Shown: positions 26,468 through 35,001 of the stretch, piece by piece
Layout: every line of letters starts with the position of its first letter
How positions within the stretch are numbered: the stretch's first letter is position 1
Source: UTCHB3 sp964625575
Lineage (GTDB): Bacteria; Bacteroidota; Ignavibacteria; Ignavibacteriales; Ignavibacteriaceae
Length of the DNA: 64,000 nt
NCBI GenBank assembly: GCA_964625575.1
Contig: CAZVBQ010000002.1
Coordinates: forward strand, 62,001 to 126,000
Direction of reading: 5' to 3'
Made by a program: the position numbers and the translations under genes
Notes under the pieces: generated by a model
Database searches by the model: none
The model's input: only the letters and a program-made list of their open reading frames with translations
Told to the model about the DNA's origin: nothing

Positions 26468-28798
26468 ATGCGAATAATTTTTACGCTTTGCGTCCTCCTG
26501 CTGATAACTTCACCGCTATTTTCCCAGAATCGTAACTATACCGTCTCGGGTGTTATCTCCGAGTCAGGCAGTGAAGAGGTGCTGATCGGTGCTTACGTGG
26601 TGGTTTACAAAGATTCCATGCGCATGGGGAACCCTCTCAGGTCGATCACTTCGAACAAATTCGGCTTTTATTCCCTACCCGCCCTTCCTGAAGGGAAATA
26701 CTTCTTCTTTGCCGGCTCACTCGGTTATGAATCGTTTAAAAAGGAAGTGGTGCTTTCGGGAGACCAGCCCAACATTCGCCTTGATATCAAACTGCCGAAG
26801 TCAGAAATCCTACTGAGCGAAGTGAAGGTGTTTGCCGAAAAGTATGAAGATTTTGCCAATTCCGCGGGTACGGTTGAGCTAGATCCCGAGTTGATCCAAA
26901 CCCTCCCCTCTTTCGGCGGTGAAACGGATATTTTCAGGGCTTTGCAGCTTCTCCCCGGGGTTTCAAACGCCAATGAGCTTTCAGCCGGCATCTATGTAAG
27001 GGGAAGTTCGGCCGACCAGACGCTCACGCTAATTGACGGCGTGCAGGTCTATAACCCTTCACACCTTGGTGGTTTCGCGAGCACCTTCAATTCCGACGCG
27101 ATACAGAACATTAAACTTATTAAGGGGGCTTTCCCTGCCCAGTATGGTGGCAGGCTTTCAAGCGTGCTTGACGTAACAACCCGCGAAGGCACTTCAGAAC
27201 GGTTCATAGGAACAGCCAACCTTTCAAACATCAGCAGCCGGTTCACCGTTGAGGGACCACTTAGTGAAAAGTCAACCTACATCTTCTCCGCGAGAGTGAT
27301 GTACCTCGATAAACTCCTCTCCATCCTTCCGCAGGCGGACAAATTCCCCAGATACGGCTTCTACGATGCCAACGGAAAGGTCAGTTATAAGATCTCCGAA
27401 ACAGACAAGCTCTTCATTACCGGGTTCTTCAGCAGCGACCAGCTCTCTGAACCTCCCGCGAGCAAGGATATCGGTTTCGATATAGGTTGGAAGAACTCGA
27501 CCCTCAACCTGACGTGGACAAAGATCTACACCTCACAGATATTCACAAGCACTTCTCTCGTCTATACTTATTACGACTTTAAAACCGCGATGAAGGACAA
27601 GAACCCCCAGAAGAAAGACGCCCTCGACTTCTTCACTTCATCTTTGGTGAACGATTTCCAACTCAAAACTGATATCCAAGTATACTTGAACGAGGCTAAC
27701 CTTCTTCAGCTTGGCGCGGAGGCGACATATCACAATTTTGAGGTGCTCACAAGCGACTTTTACACTTCCGAGCTTAAATACGCGATCGATCTTGGCAGAA
27801 AATACAAATCGATCGAAGTGGCGCTCTTCGCTCAGGATGAGATCAAATGGTTCGAAGACCTTAAGACAAACCTTGGAGTCCGTTTTTACTACTTTAACGA
27901 AGGCAAACTCTACGGTTGGGAGCCAAGGGTTTCACTCACTTGGTACATGTACGACCGCCTGATCTTCCGGGCGGCTTTCGCGATGGCTAACCAGCCCATC
28001 CACCTCCTTGCCCGCAACGATGTGTACCTGCCAACTGACGTCTGGTTCCCCTCCACCCCCGTGATCAATCCGGCAAAATCGATGCAGGGTGCCATCGGAT
28101 TCGAAGGCACAAGTGCCGACAAAACCTTCCTTTTTACAGTGGAAGCCTACTACAAAGACCTTGCCAATCTCTACGAATACAAAGAGGACGCGAACTTTGC
28201 TTACACCAGCAAGTATGAAAACCAGCTCACAACCGGCCGGGGCGAAGCTTACGGCATCGAAATGTTTTTTAACAAAAGAATCGGAAGTGTAACAGGATGG
28301 TTCGGTTACACCCTTTCATGGACAAAAAGGTACTTCGATGAACTTAACAGAAGCGAGCCTTTTTATCCACAGTTTGACCGCCGGCACGACATCTCAATCG
28401 TTCTAAGCTGGCAGGCTACCGATGCCATCTCCCTCGCCGCAACGTGGAACTACTCAACCGGGAAGGCATTCCCCCTGCCGGTTATGCAATACTCATTTCT
28501 TACCATGAATAACCCCGGCGACAATACCCAGGAGGTTTTCTACGAGTACTCAGCGCGCGACGCGTTCAGGCTCCCCGCGTTCCACAAACTTGACCTTAGC
28601 ATCAACTGGGTCTTCGACTGGGGTGGAAACAAGGCTGAGCTTTCACTTAATATTTATAACGTGTACAACAGGTACAACGTCTTTTCAAAATACGTCGGCT
28701 ACAAGATCGATGAAGTCACCGGCATCAGAACTCCTGTTCTTAAACAGTTCACGCTCTATCCGTTTCTCCCCTCAATTGGGTTGAAAGTCCACTTTTAG
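26468..28798 (+). CDS. TonB-dependent receptor with carboxypeptidase-like N-terminal domain
   Basis: 776 residues: signal peptide (ends at LFSQ), CarboxypepD_reg-like domain (about 21-105), plug (about 130-240: DIFRALQLLPGVSN, GIYVRGSSADQTLTLIDGV, GGRLSSVLDV) and a 22-strand-type barrel ending in KVHF. It imports a substrate too large for porins, using TonB energy. The next gene is a DUF4249 lipoprotein, a known partner of this receptor type in Bacteroidota, analogous to SusC/SusD. The substrate cannot be told. Confidence 0.9.
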   Translation: MRIIFTLCVLLLITSPLFSQNRNYTVSGVISESGSEEVLIGAYVVVYKDSMRMGNPLRSITSNKFGFYSLPALPEGKYFFFAGSLGYESFKKEVVLSGDQPNIRLDIKLPKSEILLSEVKVFAEKYEDFANSAGTVELDPELIQTLPSFGGETDIFRALQLLPGVSNANELSAGIYVRGSSADQTLTLIDGVQVYNPSHLGGFASTFNSDAIQNIKLIKGAFPAQYGGRLSSVLDVTTREGTSERFIGTANLSNISSRFTVEGPLSEKSTYIFSARVMYLDKLLSILPQADKFPRYGFYDANGKVSYKISETDKLFITGFFSSDQLSEPPASKDIGFDIGWKNSTLNLTWTKIYTSQIFTSTSLVYTYYDFKTAMKDKNPQKKDALDFFTSSLVNDFQLKTDIQVYLNEANLLQLGAEATYHNFEVLTSDFYTSELKYAIDLGRKYKSIEVALFAQDEIKWFEDLKTNLGVRFYYFNEGKLYGWEPRVSLTWYMYDRLIFRAAFAMANQPIHLLARNDVYLPTDVWFPSTPVINPAKSMQGAIGFEGTSADKTFLFTVEAYYKDLANLYEYKEDANFAYTSKYENQLTTGRGEAYGIEMFFNKRIGSVTGWFGYTLSWTKRYFDELNRSEPFYPQFDRRHDISIVLSWQATDAISLAATWNYSTGKAFPLPVMQYSFLTMNNPGDNTQEVFYEYSARDAFRLPAFHKLDLSINWVFDWGGNKAELSLNIYNVYNRYNVFSKYVGYKIDEVTGIRTPVLKQFTLYPFLPSIGLKVHF

Positions 28799-28813
28799 AA
28801 GTGTGAACTATGA

Positions 28814-28827
28814 CTCGCCGCGGCGAG
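28814..28827 (+). other. Palindrome between receptor and lipoprotein genes
   Basis: CTCGCCGCGGCGAG is a perfect 14-base palindrome in the 110-base gap, flanked by short direct copies of GTGAACT. In RNA it could form a small hairpin that trims expression or stabilises the upstream message. No T-run follows. Confidence 0.4.
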
Positions 28828-28908
28828 GTGAACTGTGAAGTTTTAAATTTATACCTTTTATTCTTCTATTCTTCCTGTAGAAAAGAAATTAAAAAGAAAC
28901 CAGAATTG

Positions 28909-29739
28909 ATGAAAAAACTGAAATTTTTACTGTTGGTGTTGTTGGCCGGGATGCCTTTGCTTTCAGGATGTGAGCAGGTGGTTGATGAGGAACAGTTCCC
29001 CCATGAGATGAAACTTGTGATCAGGGGGCTGATCGAAGACGGACAACCTATAAAAGACATTTACATAGGCAGAACACTCCCTGTGGCCGTACCGTTCAGG
29101 GGTGATTTCGCCAACCTGAGCAACGCGATCGTCTCGATCAAGGTTGACACTCTCCGTTATATCCTGAGACATACCCGTGACGGGCTCTACTCAGCCCCAG
29201 AGAGCGTAAGGGCAAAAGCCGGAAAGACGTATGAACTCCTTGTTTCATGGGAGAACCTTTCAGCTGGTGCTGTAACCACCATACCCGAGGCGGGAACGAT
29301 CGGGGGGGTCTACCTTCTGAACTCAATTAACGATACCGGCAAACCGGTGAAAGTGATGAGCGCCGAGATCACTCCCCGGGGTGATGAAACTTATGCTGCC
29401 ACCTGGCTTAGTTATACCCAGACCGGACAGATCTACACCGAGGATAATAAATACAATACCGTGGTTAAAAAACTGCCGAATACAACGTCACTGACGCTTA
29501 TTGTTCACTCAGGCGAGGTACCCGCTTCTTATTCCGCCCGCCCGCAGGATCTTGGAGTCGGAATTTACGTGTATGATACCTCTTTCTATGACTACTTCAT
29601 GACCAAGGGATCAAGCAAGCTCTCCGATGCCGTGTTTGGCCAGCCCTCCACTTCTGTAAGATGGAACGTGCAGGGAGACGGAATCGGGATGTTCATAGGC
29701 AGGTCGAAGACCACAAAACAGATAACATCACTGCAATAA
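28909..29739 (+). CDS. DUF4249 lipoprotein
   Basis: 276 residues from ATG 28909. The lipobox LLSGC gives lipidated Cys21. The body is the DUF4249 pattern (MKLVIRGLIEDGQPIKDIYIGRT, a strand-rich domain), found almost only next to TonB receptors in Bacteroidota. It probably sits on the outer surface and helps capture the receptor's ligand. An in-frame ATG at 28810 exists but would place 33 unrelated residues before the signal peptide. Confidence 0.82.
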   Translation: MKKLKFLLLVLLAGMPLLSGCEQVVDEEQFPHEMKLVIRGLIEDGQPIKDIYIGRTLPVAVPFRGDFANLSNAIVSIKVDTLRYILRHTRDGLYSAPESVRAKAGKTYELLVSWENLSAGAVTTIPEAGTIGGVYLLNSINDTGKPVKVMSAEITPRGDETYAATWLSYTQTGQIYTEDNKYNTVVKKLPNTTSLTLIVHSGEVPASYSARPQDLGVGIYVYDTSFYDYFMTKGSSKLSDAVFGQPSTSVRWNVQGDGIGMFIGRSKTTKQITSLQ

Positions 29740-29748
29740 GATGCTGTA

Positions 29749-32172
29749 ATGAAGAAATTTCTCATGATTTGCATGCTGTTCAGCATGCTTGCCTGTCCGC
29801 TTTTCTCACAAAAAGACACCGCTGCCACAAAGTCTGCCACCCTTGACACACTTTTCTACGATATTAACTCGGTTCCCAACGCCTACGTTGCCGACAAGGT
29901 CTGGCTTGACGGTGTTACCCGCTCCCTTCTTCCCTCCGGTAAGTCCGGCGAAATAGAAGCACAGTTAAACACTATCAGACAGAACTTCGCCTCACTGAAA
30001 CTGGCATCACAACAGACAGATCTCTCTAAAGAATATGTTGAAGCCCTCTTCGAGTATCTAAGGCTGTGGACCAACCTGAAAAAAGAGATGGATGACTGGA
30101 ACGCGGGGGTTTCCAACATTGTGCTCGCGCTCTCTGAACAGCAGAAAAACCTTGAGAAGAAGATGGCGGTCTGGAAAAGCACCGACTCGCTTGCCGTAGC
30201 CGGCTCCGCTCCTTCCTCCATTCTGCAAAAGATCCGTAGCCTTGAAGGTGAACTTGCAGCAACCTCCGGCAAGCTGACCGGGGGAATAGACAAGCTGCTC
30301 AAATACCAGAACCTCCTGGTTGAAGACTACGTTCAGACGGAACTTATGCTTGCGAAAGTGAAAGAGTATTTCCTTCTGAGCAAGCGGGAGCTGCTGGTAC
30401 AGAACTCGTCAAATTTGTGGGACTTTTTCGCTTCATCAGCACAAAGCCGCTCTTTTTTCTCCTCTTTTCTTAATATCGGCTCTGTCTACCTGAACGCCAC
30501 AGGCACATTTTTTACCGGAGGCACGGGCTTCCTGCTCGTTATAGTTGCTTACTTCCTGCTTCTTGCAGGGGTTATTTTCACGATGTCGAGGTTCAACCGG
30601 AAGTTGAATCCGGAAGACCCATTACTGCAAAAGAGCGGGAAATTGTTCGATCTTCCACTTTCGACTCTGGTTTTTGTTTTTCTTTTTTCACTCAATTTTG
30701 TTATCAGTAATGTGCCCGAGTTATTCCTGACGGTGGTACAACTTTTGATGATCTTCCCGTTGGTGTTGATATTCAGACATATCAGCGATGGCCGTTATCA
30801 CGGGACGATTTATCTGATGGGAGCCTTTCTTTTCCTTCAGAAGCTTAAACTTGTATCGGGAAGCGGCTCTGACGCGGAGAGGATCCTGCTGACAGTGATA
30901 ACCACTTTCTCACTTGGCACCCTGATCTGGGTTCAGGCAAACAGGGAAGTGGCGGCGAAGATCGACCTTTTTCATCACTATATCAAATTCCTTTTCAGAT
31001 TGCTTACCCTGATGATGGCGATCGCTTTTATCGCGAATCTCTTCGGATATCTGATGATCAGCATCACCATAGTGAACGGGGTGTTCAATAGCATTAACGG
31101 GATCGCCGTTCTGAGCATCCTTCACCGGTTTGTGCTCGGGAGCGTTCTGCTTTTTCTGAACACTGAATTGGCGGGGCTCTCATTTATCGTGCGCGATCAT
31201 TACACTCTTCTGACCGGCAAGATAGCGAAATTCATCTCCGTTGTTGTGAAAATTCTGGCGATATCCGTGGTTTTACGAAGCTTTGGGATGTTCATCGTTT
31301 CCTGGGAGTTTCTTGAGTCGCTCCTCGGGGCCGTGATCAATGTCGGCGACCTCTCTTTGAAGGTCGAGACCATCGTGATCTTCTTTTTATCGGTCTGGGT
31401 GGCTGTAAAACTTGCCCGTTTTGTAAGATTTGTGCTTGAAAAGGATATTCTTAACCGAATGGATCTTGAAAAAGGTGTGCCGGCAACCATTTCAACAGTA
31501 ACCTTTTACCTTATCTCCGGATTTGGGATAATATTCGCGGTGGTCAGTTCGGGTCTCGATATGAACCGGTTCTCACTGCTCGCGGGTGCTCTTGGCGTTG
31601 GTATCGGTTTTGGCTTGCAGGATATCGTTAAGAACTTCATCTCCGGTATCATTCTCATCTTTGAACGCCCGATTCACATCGGTGACGCGGTACAATTGGA
31701 TGAACTTTCGGGTGTGGTAAAACGGATAGGCATCCGTTCAAGCGTTATCAAAACCTGGGAAGGTGCTGAAGTGATAGTGCCAAACGGAACACTGATCTCA
31801 AACAGACTGATCAACTGGACATTCTCAGACAATCAAAAGAGGATCGATATACCGGTCGGAGTCGCGTATGGCACAAAACCCGAAGTGGTGATCGACCTGA
31901 TAAAAACCTGCGCCGCAGCACACGAAAAAGTGTTACAGACCCCGCCTCCCAACGTTTTCATGAAAGATCTTGCAGATAGCGCGGTAATTTTCGAACTGAG
32001 GTGCTGGACTGCCGATTTCGACTCCGCCCTCCGGATCCGCAGCGATCTGATGATCGCCATCGAGAGAACCCTCTCTGAAAACGGGATCGAGATCCCCTTT
32101 CCGCAAAGGGAGATTCATATCAAGCAGACACCCGGAAACCGGGTTGACACCGGTAATAAGGAGAAGAATTGA
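29749..32172 (+). CDS. Large MscS-family mechanosensitive channel
   Basis: 807 residues. A signal peptide (1-20), a periplasmic helical region to about 220 with long coiled coils, then about ten membrane helices. The last part is the MscS core: the pore helix is AGALGVGIGFGLQDIVKN, and the beta domain starts at FERPIHIGDAVQLDELSGVV. The large periplasmic part makes it MscK-like. It releases solutes on osmotic downshock. It begins nine bases after the DUF4249 gene and overlaps the next gene by four bases. Confidence 0.88.
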   Translation: MKKFLMICMLFSMLACPLFSQKDTAATKSATLDTLFYDINSVPNAYVADKVWLDGVTRSLLPSGKSGEIEAQLNTIRQNFASLKLASQQTDLSKEYVEALFEYLRLWTNLKKEMDDWNAGVSNIVLALSEQQKNLEKKMAVWKSTDSLAVAGSAPSSILQKIRSLEGELAATSGKLTGGIDKLLKYQNLLVEDYVQTELMLAKVKEYFLLSKRELLVQNSSNLWDFFASSAQSRSFFSSFLNIGSVYLNATGTFFTGGTGFLLVIVAYFLLLAGVIFTMSRFNRKLNPEDPLLQKSGKLFDLPLSTLVFVFLFSLNFVISNVPELFLTVVQLLMIFPLVLIFRHISDGRYHGTIYLMGAFLFLQKLKLVSGSGSDAERILLTVITTFSLGTLIWVQANREVAAKIDLFHHYIKFLFRLLTLMMAIAFIANLFGYLMISITIVNGVFNSINGIAVLSILHRFVLGSVLLFLNTELAGLSFIVRDHYTLLTGKIAKFISVVVKILAISVVLRSFGMFIVSWEFLESLLGAVINVGDLSLKVETIVIFFLSVWVAVKLARFVRFVLEKDILNRMDLEKGVPATISTVTFYLISGFGIIFAVVSSGLDMNRFSLLAGALGVGIGFGLQDIVKNFISGIILIFERPIHIGDAVQLDELSGVVKRIGIRSSVIKTWEGAEVIVPNGTLISNRLINWTFSDNQKRIDIPVGVAYGTKPEVVIDLIKTCAAAHEKVLQTPPPNVFMKDLADSAVIFELRCWTADFDSALRIRSDLMIAIERTLSENGIEIPFPQREIHIKQTPGNRVDTGNKEKN

Positions 32173-34064
32173 TCGCGAGATTGTGCTTCTATATCATTTT
32201 GATCTTTCTGGCACAGCAGGGTACCGGAAACGCCTGGATATTCCCTGAACACAGGGAGATAGCCCGAGCGGGAATTGAGAAACTCTCTCCTGAGAGGAGG
32301 AAACTCTTTGAGAACATTTGGAAAATTGCCCGGACCGGCTTCGAAACGCGTCTTTCGGATTCAGTGATCTACCGTCTTGCGGTAACTTCCACTTCCCCTG
32401 TTGATTTCGCTTCACTTCCCGCCATCGCCGGCGATCACTCCGTTTCAGGGAAGGACATGATAAACATTGTGCTATATTCCGACTGGATCGGCAAGGTCGT
32501 GGAGATCGCGGGTGAACTTAAAGATGATATGGCGGCGGCAACCTCGAGGCAGGACATTCTTAACGCCCTGAGAAATTCAGACCTCCTTCTCCAGAGGGCT
32601 GATCCTGAATATGCCTCCCGCGCGGGCCATAATGATGTCCATTTCCTCCGCTCTCTAAGCGGCATGTCGCAGTCGTTGACCGACTACATCAATTATTGTA
32701 TAAAACCGGGAGCTGCCCTTAACGCCCTTGGCGTTTATATCCTTTACCACCACCTCGCCCTTTACAAGGCAACATATTCAGCGACCGCCACTCTGACTCC
32801 AGAAGAAAGAGCCCGGCTTGTCCTCTCCGCTTTAGCTGATGAAGCATTCGCGCTCCACTTCCTTGAAGACTTTACCGCTTCGGGTCATGCAGCCGGCGTT
32901 TGGGGTGACCCCTCACAGAAAAAGGGATCGCACGACTACTATAACGAACGCGGGATACAGACAACTTTGTGGAACGGGGAGCCGGTGATAATAGTCGGCG
33001 ACGCCTGGATGCGCCCTGAGGATGTTGAAAAAACAGGATTATTGGTGAAGATGAGTCTGGAGCAGGTTCTGGATGCCTTCGCGGGGTCGATAGCTGTCAA
33101 ATCACCCCCGTTTGATAACGTCGATCTTTTTTCGCCGGACGACTTTAACATCTCCAAAGTGGATTTTATGCCGGCTATAAATTCCGGAAGTGACGTCCTC
33201 GCGTTGGTTGTCCCGGTTTTAGGGCACACACCCGTGCCTGCATTGAACGAGGGGCTGGGGGAACTCCCCAGATTCCGGTCGGAACTCGGCTTCTTCATCG
33301 GGCTCGCGGCATCTGTCACGGGCACTGTTATTAACCGCAGTTTTGGTCAGAGTCAGAACTATCCCGGCTTCATCTCGGGGCTTGATGCCACGATCAAAAT
33401 TGGCGTTGGACTCGACGGGGTTCTGAGTGAATCGAGTGACGGACTGGCGTTCATTGGATTTGGTTTCAAGAGGGAAAACGGCGCCTCTTCCGGTGTGGTT
33501 AACCTGCCCGAAACAAAAGCTTACGGTAATCTCCTCTCTTCGATCCCGGCAAGAAGTTCATTGAATGTAAAACTGAGATGCCCGTTCTTTCTCGTTCCGG
33601 GTGACCTAATATTCACATTACCGTTCCTTACATGGATTTCGCCCCAAACCCTTGAAAAGATGGCAGCATTCGCCGCTAATGGCGGTTTGATCCCCTGGCA
33701 AGCGGGCATTTCCACCTCGATCGGAAGGTTTCAGTTCATCCTGGGAAGGGAAGTGAATGTTCAGTTCTATGGTCTGAACGACAAGGATGTCTTCTTTCAG
33801 GAGGCTTTGTCATCGAGCAATGAAACCGGCTATGTGCTGGGATCATACAAATCGACGAGGATCGAAATGCCTATACTCGAGTACAGGCCATTCAGATCGT
33901 TTGCTTCCGACCAGAGCTCAAAGCTGTTCATTCAGGTATATGGAGGCGTGGATATTCCATACGACCTACAAAGGGTGGAAGAGGTCGACTTCAAGCTGAA
34001 AGAGCTTGAAAAACTTTGGTACCTTGGTGTCAGACTCGCGTTTGACTGGCGATATTACCTTTAA
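32169..34064 (+). CDS. Exported zinc-dependent phospholipase C / P1-nuclease-like protein with barrel-like C-terminus
   Basis: 631 residues. The signal peptide appears to end at Ala22, leaving Trp23 as the first residue (WIFPEH). In the phospholipase C/P1-nuclease family the new N-terminal Trp and a nearby His bind zinc. Further candidate ligands are in order: His28, Asp89 (GDHS), His154 and His158 (AGHNDVH), His230, Glu233/Asp234 and His240 (HFLEDFTASGH). The second half (about 340-631) is strand-rich, like an outer-membrane barrel. It may act on phospholipids or nucleic acid at the cell surface. The family call is from motif order only. It overlaps the MscS gene (ATGA). Confidence 0.55.
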   Translation: MIARLCFYIILIFLAQQGTGNAWIFPEHREIARAGIEKLSPERRKLFENIWKIARTGFETRLSDSVIYRLAVTSTSPVDFASLPAIAGDHSVSGKDMINIVLYSDWIGKVVEIAGELKDDMAAATSRQDILNALRNSDLLLQRADPEYASRAGHNDVHFLRSLSGMSQSLTDYINYCIKPGAALNALGVYILYHHLALYKATYSATATLTPEERARLVLSALADEAFALHFLEDFTASGHAAGVWGDPSQKKGSHDYYNERGIQTTLWNGEPVIIVGDAWMRPEDVEKTGLLVKMSLEQVLDAFAGSIAVKSPPFDNVDLFSPDDFNISKVDFMPAINSGSDVLALVVPVLGHTPVPALNEGLGELPRFRSELGFFIGLAASVTGTVINRSFGQSQNYPGFISGLDATIKIGVGLDGVLSESSDGLAFIGFGFKRENGASSGVVNLPETKAYGNLLSSIPARSSLNVKLRCPFFLVPGDLIFTLPFLTWISPQTLEKMAAFAANGGLIPWQAGISTSIGRFQFILGREVNVQFYGLNDKDVFFQEALSSSNETGYVLGSYKSTRIEMPILEYRPFRSFASDQSSKLFIQVYGGVDIPYDLQRVEEVDFKLKELEKLWYLGVRLAFDWRYYL

Positions 34065-34079
34065 CCCGCCACTTCCGCG

Positions 34080-34727
34080 CTAAAACTCGTACCTGACGAA
34101 AAGTCCTGTATTCTCTGTGGTCTTGAGCTCCCCTTTCCCCTTTTGGGTCAGATCGAGCCCGATACCGGTCTGGAAACCGTCCCACATAAGCCCGAGTCTC
34201 AAACACTGGAAGAGGGAGGGCTCACCGCCCGCCCACGCGGGAAAAGCGGAGTTGGTTTCAATCTGTGTAAAAAGTCTTGTCTTGCCCGAGATGAGAGGAG
34301 TGTATTTTGCGTAGATGTAAACATCTATATCCGGATCTTTCAGTGTCTCACATATCGCCCAGCCGAAGAACATAAAATCGCTTGATGCCTTCACATACTG
34401 CACCCCGAGCTTCGGATACATCCCGTCATTTGTTATCAACGATACCGCCACCGGGCCAAAACCACCCAAGGCTGCCGGACTGTAGCTGATGGCCTGCATC
34501 GCGACGAAGAATGGCTTGTTATCATCCGGGGTCATTTTATAATCGAGAGTCACCTTCCCCCGGTTGAAGAGCACCCAGTCGGAGTTATTTCCTTCTGAAT
34601 CACGAAAAGGCTTAAAAAACAGGACATCGAGGGTGGCCTTTTTATCACCGGTGAATATTTCAACGGGTATTTGAGCCCCGGCAATAACAGTTAAAAGAAG
34701 AAAGGCAGCCAGAAGAAATTTGGTCAT
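34080..34727 (-). CDS. Exported barrel-like protein of unknown function
   Basis: 215 residues: signal peptide (MTKFLLAAFLLLTVIAGAQ), then alternating hydrophobic strands ending in an aromatic strand (GLFVRYEF), typical for an outer-membrane barrel. Not recognised further. It is convergent with the phospholipase-like gene, 15 bases away. Confidence 0.6.
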   Translation of the reverse strand: MTKFLLAAFLLLTVIAGAQIPVEIFTGDKKATLDVLFFKPFRDSEGNNSDWVLFNRGKVTLDYKMTPDDNKPFFVAMQAISYSPAALGGFGPVAVSLITNDGMYPKLGVQYVKASSDFMFFGWAICETLKDPDIDVYIYAKYTPLISGKTRLFTQIETNSAFPAWAGGEPSLFQCLRLGLMWDGFQTGIGLDLTQKGKGELKTTENTGLFVRYEF

Positions 34728-35001
34728 GATCTTCTCCGATAGGGTAGTGTGAATGATGCGTTACGAAACTTTATTAAATTCTCTCGAATATACTGCTAAA
34801 TTATTTAAAAATAAAACGTTAACTGCTTGACTTTTACCCGTTTTATTTGTAAGTTTCCGCCCGGTAAGCGAATTCCCTCGCGTTTACCATGAAACCTTGC
34901 CCCATAACCTACCGAAGTGGTCCGATTGAACACGAACCGCCTCCTTATTCCAGTGTTTATGTTCATTATCTGATAAACAATGTTTAGTCAGCAGAAATGA
35001 T
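34728..35001. other. Divergent intergenic region
   Basis: 274 bases between two divergent starts. It must hold promoters for both. I see an imperfect inverted repeat (34862-34887) and a TTGACT at 34828, but no convincing full promoter or small gene. Confidence 0.4.

Noticed and set aside
34889..34993. 34-codon plus-strand frame before the propeller gene
   Set aside because: No ribosome site, no recognisable motif and proline-rich composition; chance frame.
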